NCBI GenBank assembly: GCA_900757795.1 | Contig: CAAEPE010000037.1 | Location: 70,296-134,295, forward strand | DNA length: 64,000 bases | From: an uncultured Phascolarctobacterium sp. | GTDB taxonomy: Bacteria; Bacillota; Negativicutes; Acidaminococcales; Acidaminococcaceae | Reading direction: 5' to 3' | Shown: piece after piece, positions 34,519-42,238 of the stretch | Layout: every line of letters starts with the position of its first letter | Position numbering within the stretch: the stretch's first letter is position 1 | Position numbers and translations under genes: made by a program | The notes under the pieces: model-generated | Database searches by the model: none | Seen by the model: only the letters and a program-made list of their open reading frames with translations | Told to the model about the DNA's origin: nothing

Positions 34519-35397
34519 ATGATAATAGAAGATGGATTTTCTGTATTAGATACTAATTTCAGTATTCTAGGTGAGAATAAAGCTGTCAAGGAGGTCAAGG
34601 TAATCAAGGTGCCTATTGACCAAATTTTTCCCAATCCTTATCAGCCCCGCAAAACATTTGATGACGGTGCTTTAGAGGAATTGGCAGATTCTATTGCTCA
34701 ATACGGTGTTTTGCAGCCCTTGCTGGTAGCTCCTGCTGAAGACGGACGCTATCTGTTAATTGCCGGCGAGCGGCGTCTGCGCGCCAGCCGTATGGCAAAG
34801 CTGGAAGAGGTGCCTGTGATTATCAGCGAGTATACCTCACAGCAAATTGCAGAAATAGCGCTAATTGAAAATTTACAACGTGAGGATTTGCACTTTTTAG
34901 AAGAAGCAGAAGGATATGAGCAGCTCATGGAGCAGTTCCATTTAACGCAAGAGGCTTTGGCTGCCCGCGTTGGCAAAAAGCAGTCCACCATTGCTAATAA
35001 ACAGCGCTTGCTGCGTTTATCCGCATCTATTCGCAAATTGTTGGTAGAAAAAAATTTAAGTGAGCGCCATGCACGCGCGCTTTTGCGTTTGGAAGACGAT
35101 GCACAGCGCATGGAAGTTTTGCAGACGGTTATCGCTCGCGGCTACAATGTGCGCCAAACGGAAGAATATATTGCTAAATTATTGGCAGAGAAACAGCAAG
35201 AAAAAAAGAAACGCTTGGTGATTGTGAATGATGTGCGTATTTATCTGAACAGCATTAAGCAAGTAGTTAATTCTATTAAGTCCGTAGGCATTCCCGTAAA
35301 TATGGAGCAAATTGTAGAGGGCGACGAAGTTATTGTCAGCCTGCGGATTAAAAATCAAAAAAAACCCAAGGGCGGCAATAGCAAGCCTTTATTCTAA
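34519..35397 (+). CDS. noc: Noc-type nucleoid occlusion protein (ParB family)
   Basis: A 292-residue ParB-family DNA-binding protein. The CTPase/ParB N-domain has NPYQPRKTF and AGERRLRASRMA (about 35-95), followed by ALIENLQREDLHFLEEAEGY. The helix-turn-helix region reads GKKQSTIANKQRLLRL, then LSERHARALL. At the four positions known to switch parS to NBS specificity (173, 179, 184, 201 in Caulobacter ParB numbering) it has Gln, Lys, Arg, Arg, close to the Noc set (Gln, Lys, Lys, Arg) and unlike the ParB set (Arg, Thr, Ala, Gly). Position after rsmG is that of Bacillus noc, and a perfect NBS lies 160 bases downstream. No parA-parB pair follows. Confidence 0.85.
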   Translation: MIIEDGFSVLDTNFSILGENKAVKEVKVIKVPIDQIFPNPYQPRKTFDDGALEELADSIAQYGVLQPLLVAPAEDGRYLLIAGERRLRASRMAKLEEVPVIISEYTSQQIAEIALIENLQREDLHFLEEAEGYEQLMEQFHLTQEALAARVGKKQSTIANKQRLLRLSASIRKLLVEKNLSERHARALLRLEDDAQRMEVLQTVIARGYNVRQTEEYIAKLLAEKQQEKKKRLVIVNDVRIYLNSIKQVVNSIKSVGIPVNMEQIVEGDEVIVSLRIKNQKKPKGGNSKPLF

Positions 35398-35420
35398 AGT
35401 AAAAATTGACAAGGAAAATC

Positions 35421-35456
35421 AAAAGCTGCGTTTCACGTGAAACGCAGCTTTTTTTA
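35421..35456 (+). promoter_or_regulatory. parS site forming the noc terminator hairpin
   Basis: CGTTTCACGTGAAACG (35429-35444) keeps the 14-base parS core with changed outer bases. The palindrome extends to AAGCTGCGTTTCAC and its inverse (35423-35450), and seven T residues follow, so the same DNA serves as the intrinsic terminator of the noc operon. Confidence 0.88.
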
Positions 35457-35556
35457 TCCAAAATGATAGATGCTTTTGTATGAACAAATTGTTTGGCTGA
35501 TAAAAAAATTAAATTCTTTTTCGCTTGGGGAAATTACCGGCGCCAATCGTAAAAGT

Positions 35557-35570
35557 ATTTCCCGGGAAAT
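35557..35570. promoter_or_regulatory. Noc-binding site (NBS)
   Basis: ATTTCCCGGGAAAT, flanked by T and A to give a 16-base palindrome, is identical to the Bacillus NBS consensus. It lies two bases beyond the MFS stop codon and 160 bases after noc. Confidence 0.88.
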
Positions 35571-35572
35571 AG

Positions 35573-36748
35573 TTAAGCTCTTTTTTCGTGACGCAGATAT
35601 ACGGTGCCGCTGATAGCTAAAAGCATTACTCCTGCCACGAAAAATAAACTTTTTAGCGGAAAATAAGTGGCGATAGTTCCGCCCAGCAGCGGACCAACCA
35701 TGCTGCCGAACTGCTGCGCGCTGAACATAAAGCCAAAGGCGCGCCCGCGCTGGTCAGCGTCGGTATTGCTGGCTAAAACTGCCGAAAGGGATGGCTGAAT
35801 CCCTGCGCAGCAAAGGCCGTAAGTAAAATTAGCAATGCAGAACAGCGTCATAGTATTAGGCAGCGCTACTACAAAATTCATCAAGCCGGCGGAAAGCGTA
35901 GCTAAACACAGACTGCGGTAAAAGCCGTGGCGCTGGCCGAAACGTCCCCAGCTGGGAGCAGTAATGGCGCTGGCAATACCTACCAAACTAAAAACAAAAC
36001 CCGAAAGAAAAATTAAATTGCCTTCGCCGTGATTTATTTCGCTGACGTACAGGCTCAGAATTGGCTGAATAAGCAAAATTACCATTTGTGCCACGGCGGC
36101 GTAAAGCAAAACCTCGCGTATCTTGGGCCGTTTCAAAAGCTGCTCCGTTTTTTTCTCCTGCTGCTTTTTAATTTCTACGCGAGGCGGCTCGGGAATATAA
36201 AAGAAAAAGATGAGCGTAATCAGCGTCAATAGACTGCCCGCAACGAAAAAGCTGCTGCGCATACCAAAAAGCGACGCCAGACTGCCGCCAATCAAAGGGC
36301 CGATAACGTTGCCGCAGGTTAAGCCCGCCTGCAAAATGCCCAAGCTTACGCCTAATTTATCAATGGGCACAAGGCTCGTAGCAATAGCCAGGCAGACGCT
36401 CCACAAACCGGCGGCGAAGCCTTGAATAACGCGCACGCCGAACATCTGCTCCGGACTGGTGACCATGCCGCCTAAAAAATAAGAAATAGCCAAGCCTGTT
36501 CCGGCGCGCATAGCCATCATTTTTTTGCCTTTAGTATCCGCCATTTTGCCCCAAATGGGCGCCATAATACCGCCGATTAAAAAGGTTATGGAAAAAATAG
36601 CGCCGTTCCACATTTTTACGGCGTCCAAGCTGACGCCCAGCTCGTTCATAAGATACATGGGCAGAAACGGTATCAGCATGGTATAGCCTGCGGACATCAT
36701 TACTACATTGGCTGTAAGAATCGCCAAAATTATTTTCCAGTTTTTCAT
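35573..36748 (-). CDS. Major facilitator superfamily efflux transporter
   Basis: A 391-residue inner-membrane protein with twelve predicted helices in two halves. Loop 2-3 has the MFS signature GGIMAPIWGKMADTKGKKMM, repeated in weaker form in the C-half (APSWGRFGQRHGFYRSL), and the G-P-L-I-G-G motif in helix 5 (NVIGPLIGGSLASLFG) is typical of drug exporters. The ATG at 36748 has GGAGG six bases upstream. It is convergent with noc, with the NBS and parS between them. Substrate unknown. Confidence 0.9.
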   Translation of the reverse strand: MKNWKIILAILTANVVMMSAGYTMLIPFLPMYLMNELGVSLDAVKMWNGAIFSITFLIGGIMAPIWGKMADTKGKKMMAMRAGTGLAISYFLGGMVTSPEQMFGVRVIQGFAAGLWSVCLAIATSLVPIDKLGVSLGILQAGLTCGNVIGPLIGGSLASLFGMRSSFFVAGSLLTLITLIFFFYIPEPPRVEIKKQQEKKTEQLLKRPKIREVLLYAAVAQMVILLIQPILSLYVSEINHGEGNLIFLSGFVFSLVGIASAITAPSWGRFGQRHGFYRSLCLATLSAGLMNFVVALPNTMTLFCIANFTYGLCCAGIQPSLSAVLASNTDADQRGRAFGFMFSAQQFGSMVGPLLGGTIATYFPLKSLFFVAGVMLLAISGTVYLRHEKRA

Positions 36749-36776
36749 CAAACGCCTCCAACGCAGATAAATTACG

Positions 36777-36806
36777 GGCAGTACCGATAACTATCTTGAT
36801 ACTGCC
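36777..36806. terminator. Hairpin, copy A of a duplicated terminator-like repeat
   Basis: GGCAGTA (36777-36783) pairs with TACTGCC (36800-36806), and a T-stretch follows within TTAATTTTTAAGC. Loop and flanks match copy B at 37375 at most positions. Confidence 0.6.
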
Positions 36807-36841
36807 GGTTAATTTTTAAGCGGATAATATTATTACAAAGG

Positions 36842-37216
36842 TTATTCTTCGTCCTCTTCCCATTCTTCGCTGTTTTCATTGTAATAGTAAATGCCGTCCT
36901 TATAAATTAGTTCGTCAATAGTATATTTGTCCCAAATTACACCGCCATAGGGCGCGGGACCGTAAGGACCGTCAATAATATCGCCAATCTGAAAAGAGGA
37001 CAGCATACTTTTCACTTCCGGCTCCTCATTTTCTTGCGCAGAATTTAGCGGCGGTTGTTCTTCCTTGCTGATTGGTTTGTCAGGCGCTTTAATATTAGGC
37101 GGGGTATACAGGAACTTTAAAAGCGCGCCAAGTATAACCGCTATCAAAATATGGCCGTTAAAAGCTAAATAGAAAATGAAAAATAAAGCGAGCCACGGGG
37201 CGAGTGCAGATAACAT
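36842..37216 (-). CDS. Small membrane-anchored hypothetical protein
   Basis: A 124-residue protein with two N-terminal hydrophobic stretches (ALAPWLALFFIFYLAFNGHI and LIAVILGALLKFLY, about 4-36). A Pro/Glu-rich linker follows, and then an acidic domain (FQIGDIIDGPYGPAPYGGVI; end EEWEEDEE). I do not recognise the family. GGAG lies nine bases before the ATG. The gene is bracketed by the two copies of the terminator-like repeat. Confidence 0.65.
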   Translation of the reverse strand: MLSALAPWLALFFIFYLAFNGHILIAVILGALLKFLYTPPNIKAPDKPISKEEQPPLNSAQENEEPEVKSMLSSFQIGDIIDGPYGPAPYGGVIWDKYTIDELIYKDGIYYYNENSEEWEEDEE

Positions 37217-37374
37217 AATAAAATCTCCTATTGCATAGCTATGGAAAAATCATAGACTCTATAACTGCAATTATAGCAAAAATTTAGGCTGCTGCGCATA
37301 AAATAAGCAAAAAATTTTTGGTGTGCGCTGCTGATGTAAATTTAACATAGTTTTTGTATTTTTTGTAATAAAAT

Positions 37375-37415
37375 AGGCAGTACCAATAACTGCATTGATA
37401 CTGCCTTTGATTTTT
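37375..37415. terminator. Hairpin, copy B of a duplicated terminator-like repeat
   Basis: AGGCAGTA (37375-37382) pairs with TACTGCCT (37399-37406), and TTTGATTTTT follows. It serves the minus-strand gene ending at 37445 and possibly both directions. Confidence 0.7.
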
Positions 37416-37444
37416 AAGCTGTTGGCTGTGATATAATTGTCAGC

Positions 37445-37873
37445 TTAAAGTTTTACGTCCAAGGAAGCGCTGACGCCGACGCCTTGAATACGATTAACGT
37501 TTTTATAGTCAACTTTGTCTACGGGAATTAAAATTTTCGCTCTGATACCTAAAATAGTTTGTTCAATAATCAGCGCCGCTTTAACTTGGTCAACTTTTTC
37601 CTGCGGGCCGCTGACCTGCGCTGCTCCGGCGCGGCTGCCGTCGCCAACGGAAACAATGGGGACTACCTTCGTCGCGTCCGTACTGCTGACACCGTATTTT
37701 GCTGTTACAGCGTTAATGCCGTCGTTGAGAGGTCCGGCCGTAGCGTCAACAGCGTAGCCAATAACGCCGCCTTTAATAACCTTATCTAAAATACCTGCCT
37801 GTACAGGCGCCATGCCGTTGCCTAAAATAAAACCTGCTAGCACTGCCGCGATAATCCATTTTTTACTCTGCAT
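37445..37873 (-). CDS. Exported hypothetical protein
   Basis: A 142-residue protein with a signal peptide (MQSKKWIIAAVLAGFILGNG, cleavage near the A-Q-A at about 27). The mature part has a Gly-rich hydrophobic stretch (KGGVIGYAVDATAGPL) and two beta-rich segments, VVPIVSVGDGSRAGAAQVSG and IRAKILIPVDKVDY. The ATG at 37873 is chosen because AAAGGAGG lies ten bases upstream; an in-frame start at 37939 has none. Function unknown; probably periplasmic or outer-membrane associated. Confidence 0.65.
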   Translation of the reverse strand: MQSKKWIIAAVLAGFILGNGMAPVQAGILDKVIKGGVIGYAVDATAGPLNDGINAVTAKYGVSSTDATKVVPIVSVGDGSRAGAAQVSGPQEKVDQVKAALIIEQTILGIRAKILIPVDKVDYKNVNRIQGVGVSASLDVKL

Positions 37874-37977
37874 TGAGAAAACCTCCTTTAGCGTAAGTAT
37901 TATTTTGCTTCTACAATTTAATTCTACACTAAACGCCAAAAGCCTTGCGGAGGAGATGTGAAATTATCATGAAAAAT

Positions 37978-38265
37978 TTATTTATTCGCCATCATTAAGC
38001 CGCTGTCCTGAACTCTGATGGGAACTTGTAGAATTTGACCGGGATAAATATGAGCGTTTTGAATATTATTGGCTTTCACAATGCGGTCAACAACTACGCG
38101 TACATCTTCTTTGCGTTCTGTATGACGCGCTGCTATTTCCCATAAAGTATCGCCTTGAGTAACCGCTACTCTATGATTGCGGTATACAGCAGGTTCTGCG
38201 AACACACTGCCAGCTGCCGCATAAATAACACAGGTAATTGCCAGTACGTATAAAATAGCTTTCAT
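37978..38265 (-). CDS. Exported LysM-domain protein
   Basis: A 95-residue protein: an N-terminal signal peptide (MKAILYVLAITCVIYAAAGS, then VFA) and one LysM motif (RVAVTQGDTLWEIAARH, ANNIQNAHIYPGQILQVP), which binds peptidoglycan. Its form resembles the YneA-type small LysM division inhibitors, but the family is not specific. AGGCGG lies upstream of the ATG at 38265; the GTG at 38274 has no site. Confidence 0.8.
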   Translation of the reverse strand: MKAILYVLAITCVIYAAAGSVFAEPAVYRNHRVAVTQGDTLWEIAARHTERKEDVRVVVDRIVKANNIQNAHIYPGQILQVPIRVQDSGLMMANK

Positions 38266-38462
38266 ATTTATCACCGCCTAAGTAAATCTTTGTTTGATTA
38301 TATGATATTACTAACGGCGAAATTTGTCAACATATTTTTAAAAATATGTTCGTATTAAATTGCAAAAGCCAAAGAATAATTTGTGGTTCACTTTTTGTTC
38401 GCACAATATATAATAAATTTGATAAGATTTTTCCGTAAATTGTCTATATCTAGTTTGCAAAA

Positions 38463-38490
38463 AAATACCGAAGCCTGCGCTCCGGTATTT
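38463..38490 (-). terminator. Intrinsic terminator
   Basis: AAATACCG pairs with CGGTATTT, with an inner AGC/GCT stem, and a T-run follows on the minus strand. It is downstream of the hypothetical gene ending at 38495. Confidence 0.8.
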
Positions 38491-38494
38491 TAGT

Positions 38495-38833
38495 TTAATT
38501 CTTATTTTTTTTGTTTTCTTCCAGCTTGTGCTTCATCCAGTCAATCATAGCCAGCTTGCCAAAATCGTGCCAGGTTTCGCATTCGCTGTTTTTGGCGATA
38601 TAGGCGTTCCATTTTTCTTGGTTGACGTTTTCGACTTCCAATAAATTCATAATGCCAAAGCCGCTGCGCCAAATCATATCGTCCATGGAAGTAAATTTAC
38701 TGTTTTCCTTTAAAAATTCCGGGTTGAACAATTCTTGGAAGGTAATCTTGCTCATCATTTGTCCCAGCTCTTTATCAGAAGTAAATTTTGCCAAATAACC
38801 TTTAAAAGTTTTATCTAATTCTTTACTATTCAT
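38495..38833 (-). CDS. Hypothetical soluble protein
   Basis: A 112-residue, Lys/Glu-rich, probably alpha-helical protein with no signal peptide or known motif; there is a tryptophan-rich middle (MDDMIWRSGFG, NQEKWNAYI, CETWHDFGKL). It has GGAGG seven bases before the ATG and its own terminator. Function unknown. Confidence 0.65.
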   Translation of the reverse strand: MNSKELDKTFKGYLAKFTSDKELGQMMSKITFQELFNPEFLKENSKFTSMDDMIWRSGFGIMNLLEVENVNQEKWNAYIAKNSECETWHDFGKLAMIDWMKHKLEENKKNKN

Positions 38834-38973
38834 TTTGCAGCCTCCAAATTACAGTATATTGGTATTTTATCACAAATTCTTGGATAATGGCAGTGCAGAA
38901 CAAAATTTATTTATGAATTACAGCTAAAGATGTAAATTATATGTAACAGCGGCGCATCTGTGGGGAGAATTTG

Positions 38974-39002
38974 TTGAATTCATAGTGAATTCATAGTAAA
39001 AT
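38974..39002 (+). promoter_or_regulatory. Promoter of rrf2-cysK with tandem 11-base repeat
   Basis: TTGAAT, 17-base spacer, TAAAAT. The interval is filled by two exact tandem copies of GAATTCATAGT (38976-38997), a plausible binding site for the Rrf2 regulator itself. Confidence 0.6.
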
Positions 39003-39030
39003 AAAAGCATTAAGAAAGGTTGTGACTGAT

Positions 39031-39480
39031 ATGAAAATTTCTACCAAAGGACGCTATGCACTGCGTTTGATGCTGGATATGGCAATGAACGACAACGGTG
39101 GTTTTATTCCTTTGAAAGCAATCGCCCAAAGGCAGGAAATTTCGGATAAATATTTAGAACAGATTATTCATCAGCTGAGCAAGGGCGGTTTTGTGGTAAG
39201 CGCCCGCGGCGCGCAGGGCGGCTATCGTCTGCTGCGTAAGCCGGAAGAATATACCGTGGGGGAAATTCTGCGGCTGGTGGAGGGAAGCTTGGCGCCGGTT
39301 TCTTGCTTGGACTGCGCAACTCCTTGTGAAAAAATAGAATCCTGTTTGACGATTGGCTTGTATAAAAAAATACAAAAGGCTATTGATGAAGTGGTGGACA
39401 ACACTTCTTTGGCAGATATTATTAATGATTACCGCGACAGTCATCCTGCCGTTTGCGTTAAGGAGATGGACGTAAAATGA
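39031..39480 (+). CDS. Rrf2 family regulator (CymR/IscR-like)
   Basis: A 149-residue winged-helix regulator. The DNA-binding part is MKISTKGRYALRLMLDMA, SDKYLEQIIHQL and ARGAQGGYRL. A cysteine group SCLDCATPCEKIESC (about 94-108) could hold an Fe-S cluster or act as a thiol sensor; Bacillus CymR lacks this. The stop overlaps the cysK start (ATGA). In Bacillus CymR represses sulfur genes together with CysK, so a coupled regulator-cysK operon fits cysteine control. The ATG at 39031 is preferred; the GTG at 39022 is too close to AAAGG. Confidence 0.85.
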   Translation: MKISTKGRYALRLMLDMAMNDNGGFIPLKAIAQRQEISDKYLEQIIHQLSKGGFVVSARGAQGGYRLLRKPEEYTVGEILRLVEGSLAPVSCLDCATPCEKIESCLTIGLYKKIQKAIDEVVDNTSLADIINDYRDSHPAVCVKEMDVK

Positions 39481-40409
39481 AAATAGCACAGCATTTAACT
39501 GATTTAATCGGCAATACGCCGCTTTTGGAGCTGAAAAATTATCGTCAGGCTTTAAAATTGCCGGCGACCGTAATCGCCAAATTGGAAAGCTTTAATCCTG
39601 CCGGCAGCGCCAAGGACAGAATTGCTTTTGCCATGATTAAGGATGCAGAGGAGAAAGGCATTTTGTATCCCGACAGTACGATTATTGAGCCGACCAGCGG
39701 CAACACCGGCATTGGCTTGGCTTCTGTGGCAGCGGCTAAAGGCTACAAAGCTATTTTGACTATGCCCGATACCATGAGCTTGGAACGCCGCAATTTGCTG
39801 CGGGCTTACGGCGCGCAGCTGGTTTTGACGCCCGGCGCTTTGGGTATGCAGGGCGCCATTGAGAAAGCCAAAGAGCTTGCCGCCAGCATTCCTCATTCCT
39901 TTATCCCCGGCCAATTCAGCAATCCTGCCGCAGTTGCGGCCCATTACCAAACAACCGGTCCGGAAATTTGGCGCGATACCGATGGCAGACTTGACGCTTA
40001 TGTGGCAGGCGTCGGCACCGGCGGCAGCTTGTGCGGTGCGGCTAAGTATTTAAAAGAAAAAAATCCCGCTGTGAAAATTTTCGCCGTTGAGCCGGACGCT
40101 TCGCCTGTTTTACGCGGCGGTCAGGCAGCTCCCCACAAGCTGCAGGGAATTGGCGCGAATTTTATTCCCGCTAATTATGATGCGTCCGTGGTGGACGAGG
40201 TTTTAGATATTGACGCGGACAATGCCTATAAAACTTGCCAGCTTTTAGTAAAGCATGAGGGCCTTTTAGTGGGTATTTCCGGCGGCGCGGCTGTGTATGC
40301 GGCAGCGCTTTTAGCGCAAAGAAAAGAATTTGCCGGTAAAACCATTGTGGTGTTGCTGCCCGATACCGGCGAGCGTTATTTGTCCACGCCGGGCTTTATT
40401 GCTGAATAA
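39477..40409 (+). CDS. cysK: Cysteine synthase (O-acetylserine sulfhydrylase)
   Basis: A PLP enzyme of 310 residues making cysteine from O-acetylserine and sulfide. IGNTPLLEL opens the protein. The PLP lysine is in NPAGSAKDRIA (where many enzymes have S-V-K-D-R), the phosphate/substrate loop is EPTSGNTGIGLA, and GVGTGGSLCGAAKYLK and VGISGGAAVYAA follow. It is translationally coupled to the Rrf2 regulator. Confidence 0.94.
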   Translation: MKIAQHLTDLIGNTPLLELKNYRQALKLPATVIAKLESFNPAGSAKDRIAFAMIKDAEEKGILYPDSTIIEPTSGNTGIGLASVAAAKGYKAILTMPDTMSLERRNLLRAYGAQLVLTPGALGMQGAIEKAKELAASIPHSFIPGQFSNPAAVAAHYQTTGPEIWRDTDGRLDAYVAGVGTGGSLCGAAKYLKEKNPAVKIFAVEPDASPVLRGGQAAPHKLQGIGANFIPANYDASVVDEVLDIDADNAYKTCQLLVKHEGLLVGISGGAAVYAAALLAQRKEFAGKTIVVLLPDTGERYLSTPGFIAE

Positions 40410-40458
40410 AACTATGAAACGAGTTTTGCTGATAAAATTTTAGAGGAGTATGATTAAA

Positions 40459-41037
40459 ATGATGACAAGAGATGAAGCATGGAAATTATTGACAGAATAT
40501 AATAAGGAGTCCTTTCATTTGCGCCACGCACTGACCGTAGAGGGCATTATGCGTTATTTTGCTAAGGATTTAGGTTATGCAGACGAAGTTGATTATTGGG
40601 GAATTGTCGGCCTGCTGCACGACCTTGATTTTGAGCAGTATCCCGAACAGCATTGCGTAAAATCACAGGAGCTGATGCGCGAGCACGGTGTGGACGAAAA
40701 TATTATCCGCTCCACTGCCAGCCACGGCTGGGGCATGACCGGCTCTCAATATCAGCCGGAGCACCAAATGGAAAAGGTATTGTTCGCCATTGACGAGCTG
40801 TCCGGCCTTATCGGCGCCGCTGCGCTGATGCGTCCGTCTAAGAGCGTGCAGGACATGGAATTGAAATCGCTGAAAAAGAAATTCAAAGACAAAAAATTTG
40901 CTGCCGGCTGCAGCCGCGACGTTATTAAGCTGGGCGCAGAAAATTTAGGCTGGGAGCTGGACGACTTGCTGGAAAAAACTATGATAGCTATGCGCGCTGA
41001 CGAAGAAGCTATCAACGCCGCCTGCGAAAGCTTATGA
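40459..41037 (+). CDS. HD-domain hydrolase
   Basis: A 192-residue protein with the HD metal-binding pattern: FHLRHALTVEGIMRYFA, LLHDLDFEQYPEQHCVKS, and later histidines in ASHGWGM. Relatives are predicted phosphohydrolases or tRNA/nucleotide hydrolases of unknown substrate. The ATG at 40459 is chosen because the first ATG (40450) is only one base from AGGAG. Its stop overlaps the next gene by four bases (ATGA). Confidence 0.82.
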   Translation: MMTRDEAWKLLTEYNKESFHLRHALTVEGIMRYFAKDLGYADEVDYWGIVGLLHDLDFEQYPEQHCVKSQELMREHGVDENIIRSTASHGWGMTGSQYQPEHQMEKVLFAIDELSGLIGAAALMRPSKSVQDMELKSLKKKFKDKKFAAGCSRDVIKLGAENLGWELDDLLEKTMIAMRADEEAINAACESL

Positions 41038-41924
41038 AAAATATAAAATTTTTAACGTTGCTGCTGGTTTGCGCCTGTCTATTGGCAGCTGCGCCGGTAA
41101 ATTTTGGCAGAGCGTGGGCGGCTAATCCTGACAAAGTGTGGCAGGATTACCAAAATAATCCCGACGTATCTACCGAGCCGCACAAAAGCACTGCGCCGCA
41201 GCCTGCGCCCCATATTACTGTGGAAGATAAAAACGGACAGACCGTAGAACCGTCTGCGCCGGAACAGCTGGAGGACCAGGCGGAAGAAGCTACGGTAGAA
41301 GCAAAAGCTGAAGCACCGCTGGAAGAAAATACGGAAGCAGCTGCGGCAGCCAAAGAAGCACAGCCAGCTGCGCAAGTAAAAACGCCGCCGCAGGTAAGCA
41401 ACGTGCCTACTAATGTGAAACCTAAACCAAAACCCAAGCGTCAGCTGGTACAAAAGCCTCCGCTGCCTAAAATGTATATGCGCATTCCGCAGGCTATGGA
41501 TTTTGTAAGCGTAAATTCGGCCGCAGGCGGATACAGCTTAGCGCTGCCCAAAGCCTTTGGTGCAGACCCGCTGGCAGATTTGCCGGGCGTTCAAGATGTT
41601 ATGCTCACGCGCATTGCTGATGACAGCCTCCTATGCGCCGCTGCAACCTTTGCTGCAGCTGATGCAGACGGGCAAAATAAATTACCCGATTATGCGGACG
41701 ATAATAAAAAAGTTTTACTGCGCTGGCAGCACGGCGTAGATTTTATTTGGGACTGCTGCTTGAGCAAGCACGTTGATTTTTACGGCGAGAAAATTATTTT
41801 AGAAGCTAAAGCTTCCCAAAACAATAAAATCTATCAGCTTTTATATGTACTGCCGAAAAAATCACTAAATACCTATTTGCCCCAAGCGCTGCAATCCCTA
41901 GACAGCTTTGCCACGGCTAATTGA
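41034..41924 (+). CDS. Exported protein with Pro/Ala/Glu-rich linker
   Basis: A 296-residue protein: a signal peptide (MKNIKFLTLLLVCACLLAAA, cut near AWA at about 29), a low-complexity acidic and Ala/Pro-rich stretch (about 50-125), a Lys/Pro block (KPKPKPKRQ) and a C-terminal folded domain (about 145-296) rich in Ala, Leu and Asp. The linker-plus-domain design suits a periplasm-spanning or wall-associated protein. The family is not recognised. It is translationally coupled to the HD-domain gene. Confidence 0.65.
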   Translation: MKNIKFLTLLLVCACLLAAAPVNFGRAWAANPDKVWQDYQNNPDVSTEPHKSTAPQPAPHITVEDKNGQTVEPSAPEQLEDQAEEATVEAKAEAPLEENTEAAAAAKEAQPAAQVKTPPQVSNVPTNVKPKPKPKRQLVQKPPLPKMYMRIPQAMDFVSVNSAAGGYSLALPKAFGADPLADLPGVQDVMLTRIADDSLLCAAATFAAADADGQNKLPDYADDNKKVLLRWQHGVDFIWDCCLSKHVDFYGEKIILEAKASQNNKIYQLLYVLPKKSLNTYLPQALQSLDSFATAN

Positions 41925-41977
41925 TTTTCGATAACGGGGTAAAAATTTTAGCAAGAAAAATTGGAGGAGGGACAGCC

Positions 41978-42184
41978 ATGCCTTATGTAAATATTAAAAT
42001 TACCCGCGAGGGCAACGTTACGCCGGAGCAAAAGCGCCAGCTTATCGAGGGCGCAACCAATTTGCTTCATGACGTTTTAGGCAAAAATAAAGCTACGACG
42101 GTAGTGGTCATTGACGAAGTAGATACGGATAACTGGGGCATTGGCGGCGTGCCTGTCACCGAAATTCGCAAGCAGAAAAAATAA
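41978..42184 (+). CDS. 4-oxalocrotonate tautomerase family protein
   Basis: A 68-residue protein that after Met removal begins with the catalytic Pro (P-Y-V-N-I-K-I-T-R-E-G). The segment TPEQKRQLIEGATNLLHDVLGK and the conserved E-V-D-T-D-N-W-G-I-G-G end are standard for the family. The ATG at 41978 follows GGAGGAGGGACAG, and Pro1 demands this start. The substrate cannot be assigned. Confidence 0.9.
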   Translation: MPYVNIKITREGNVTPEQKRQLIEGATNLLHDVLGKNKATTVVVIDEVDTDNWGIGGVPVTEIRKQKK

Positions 42185-42238
42185 ATTGTTGTATTATTTA
42201 TAATATGTAAGATAAAAAATATGACAGAGGTGACTTTT

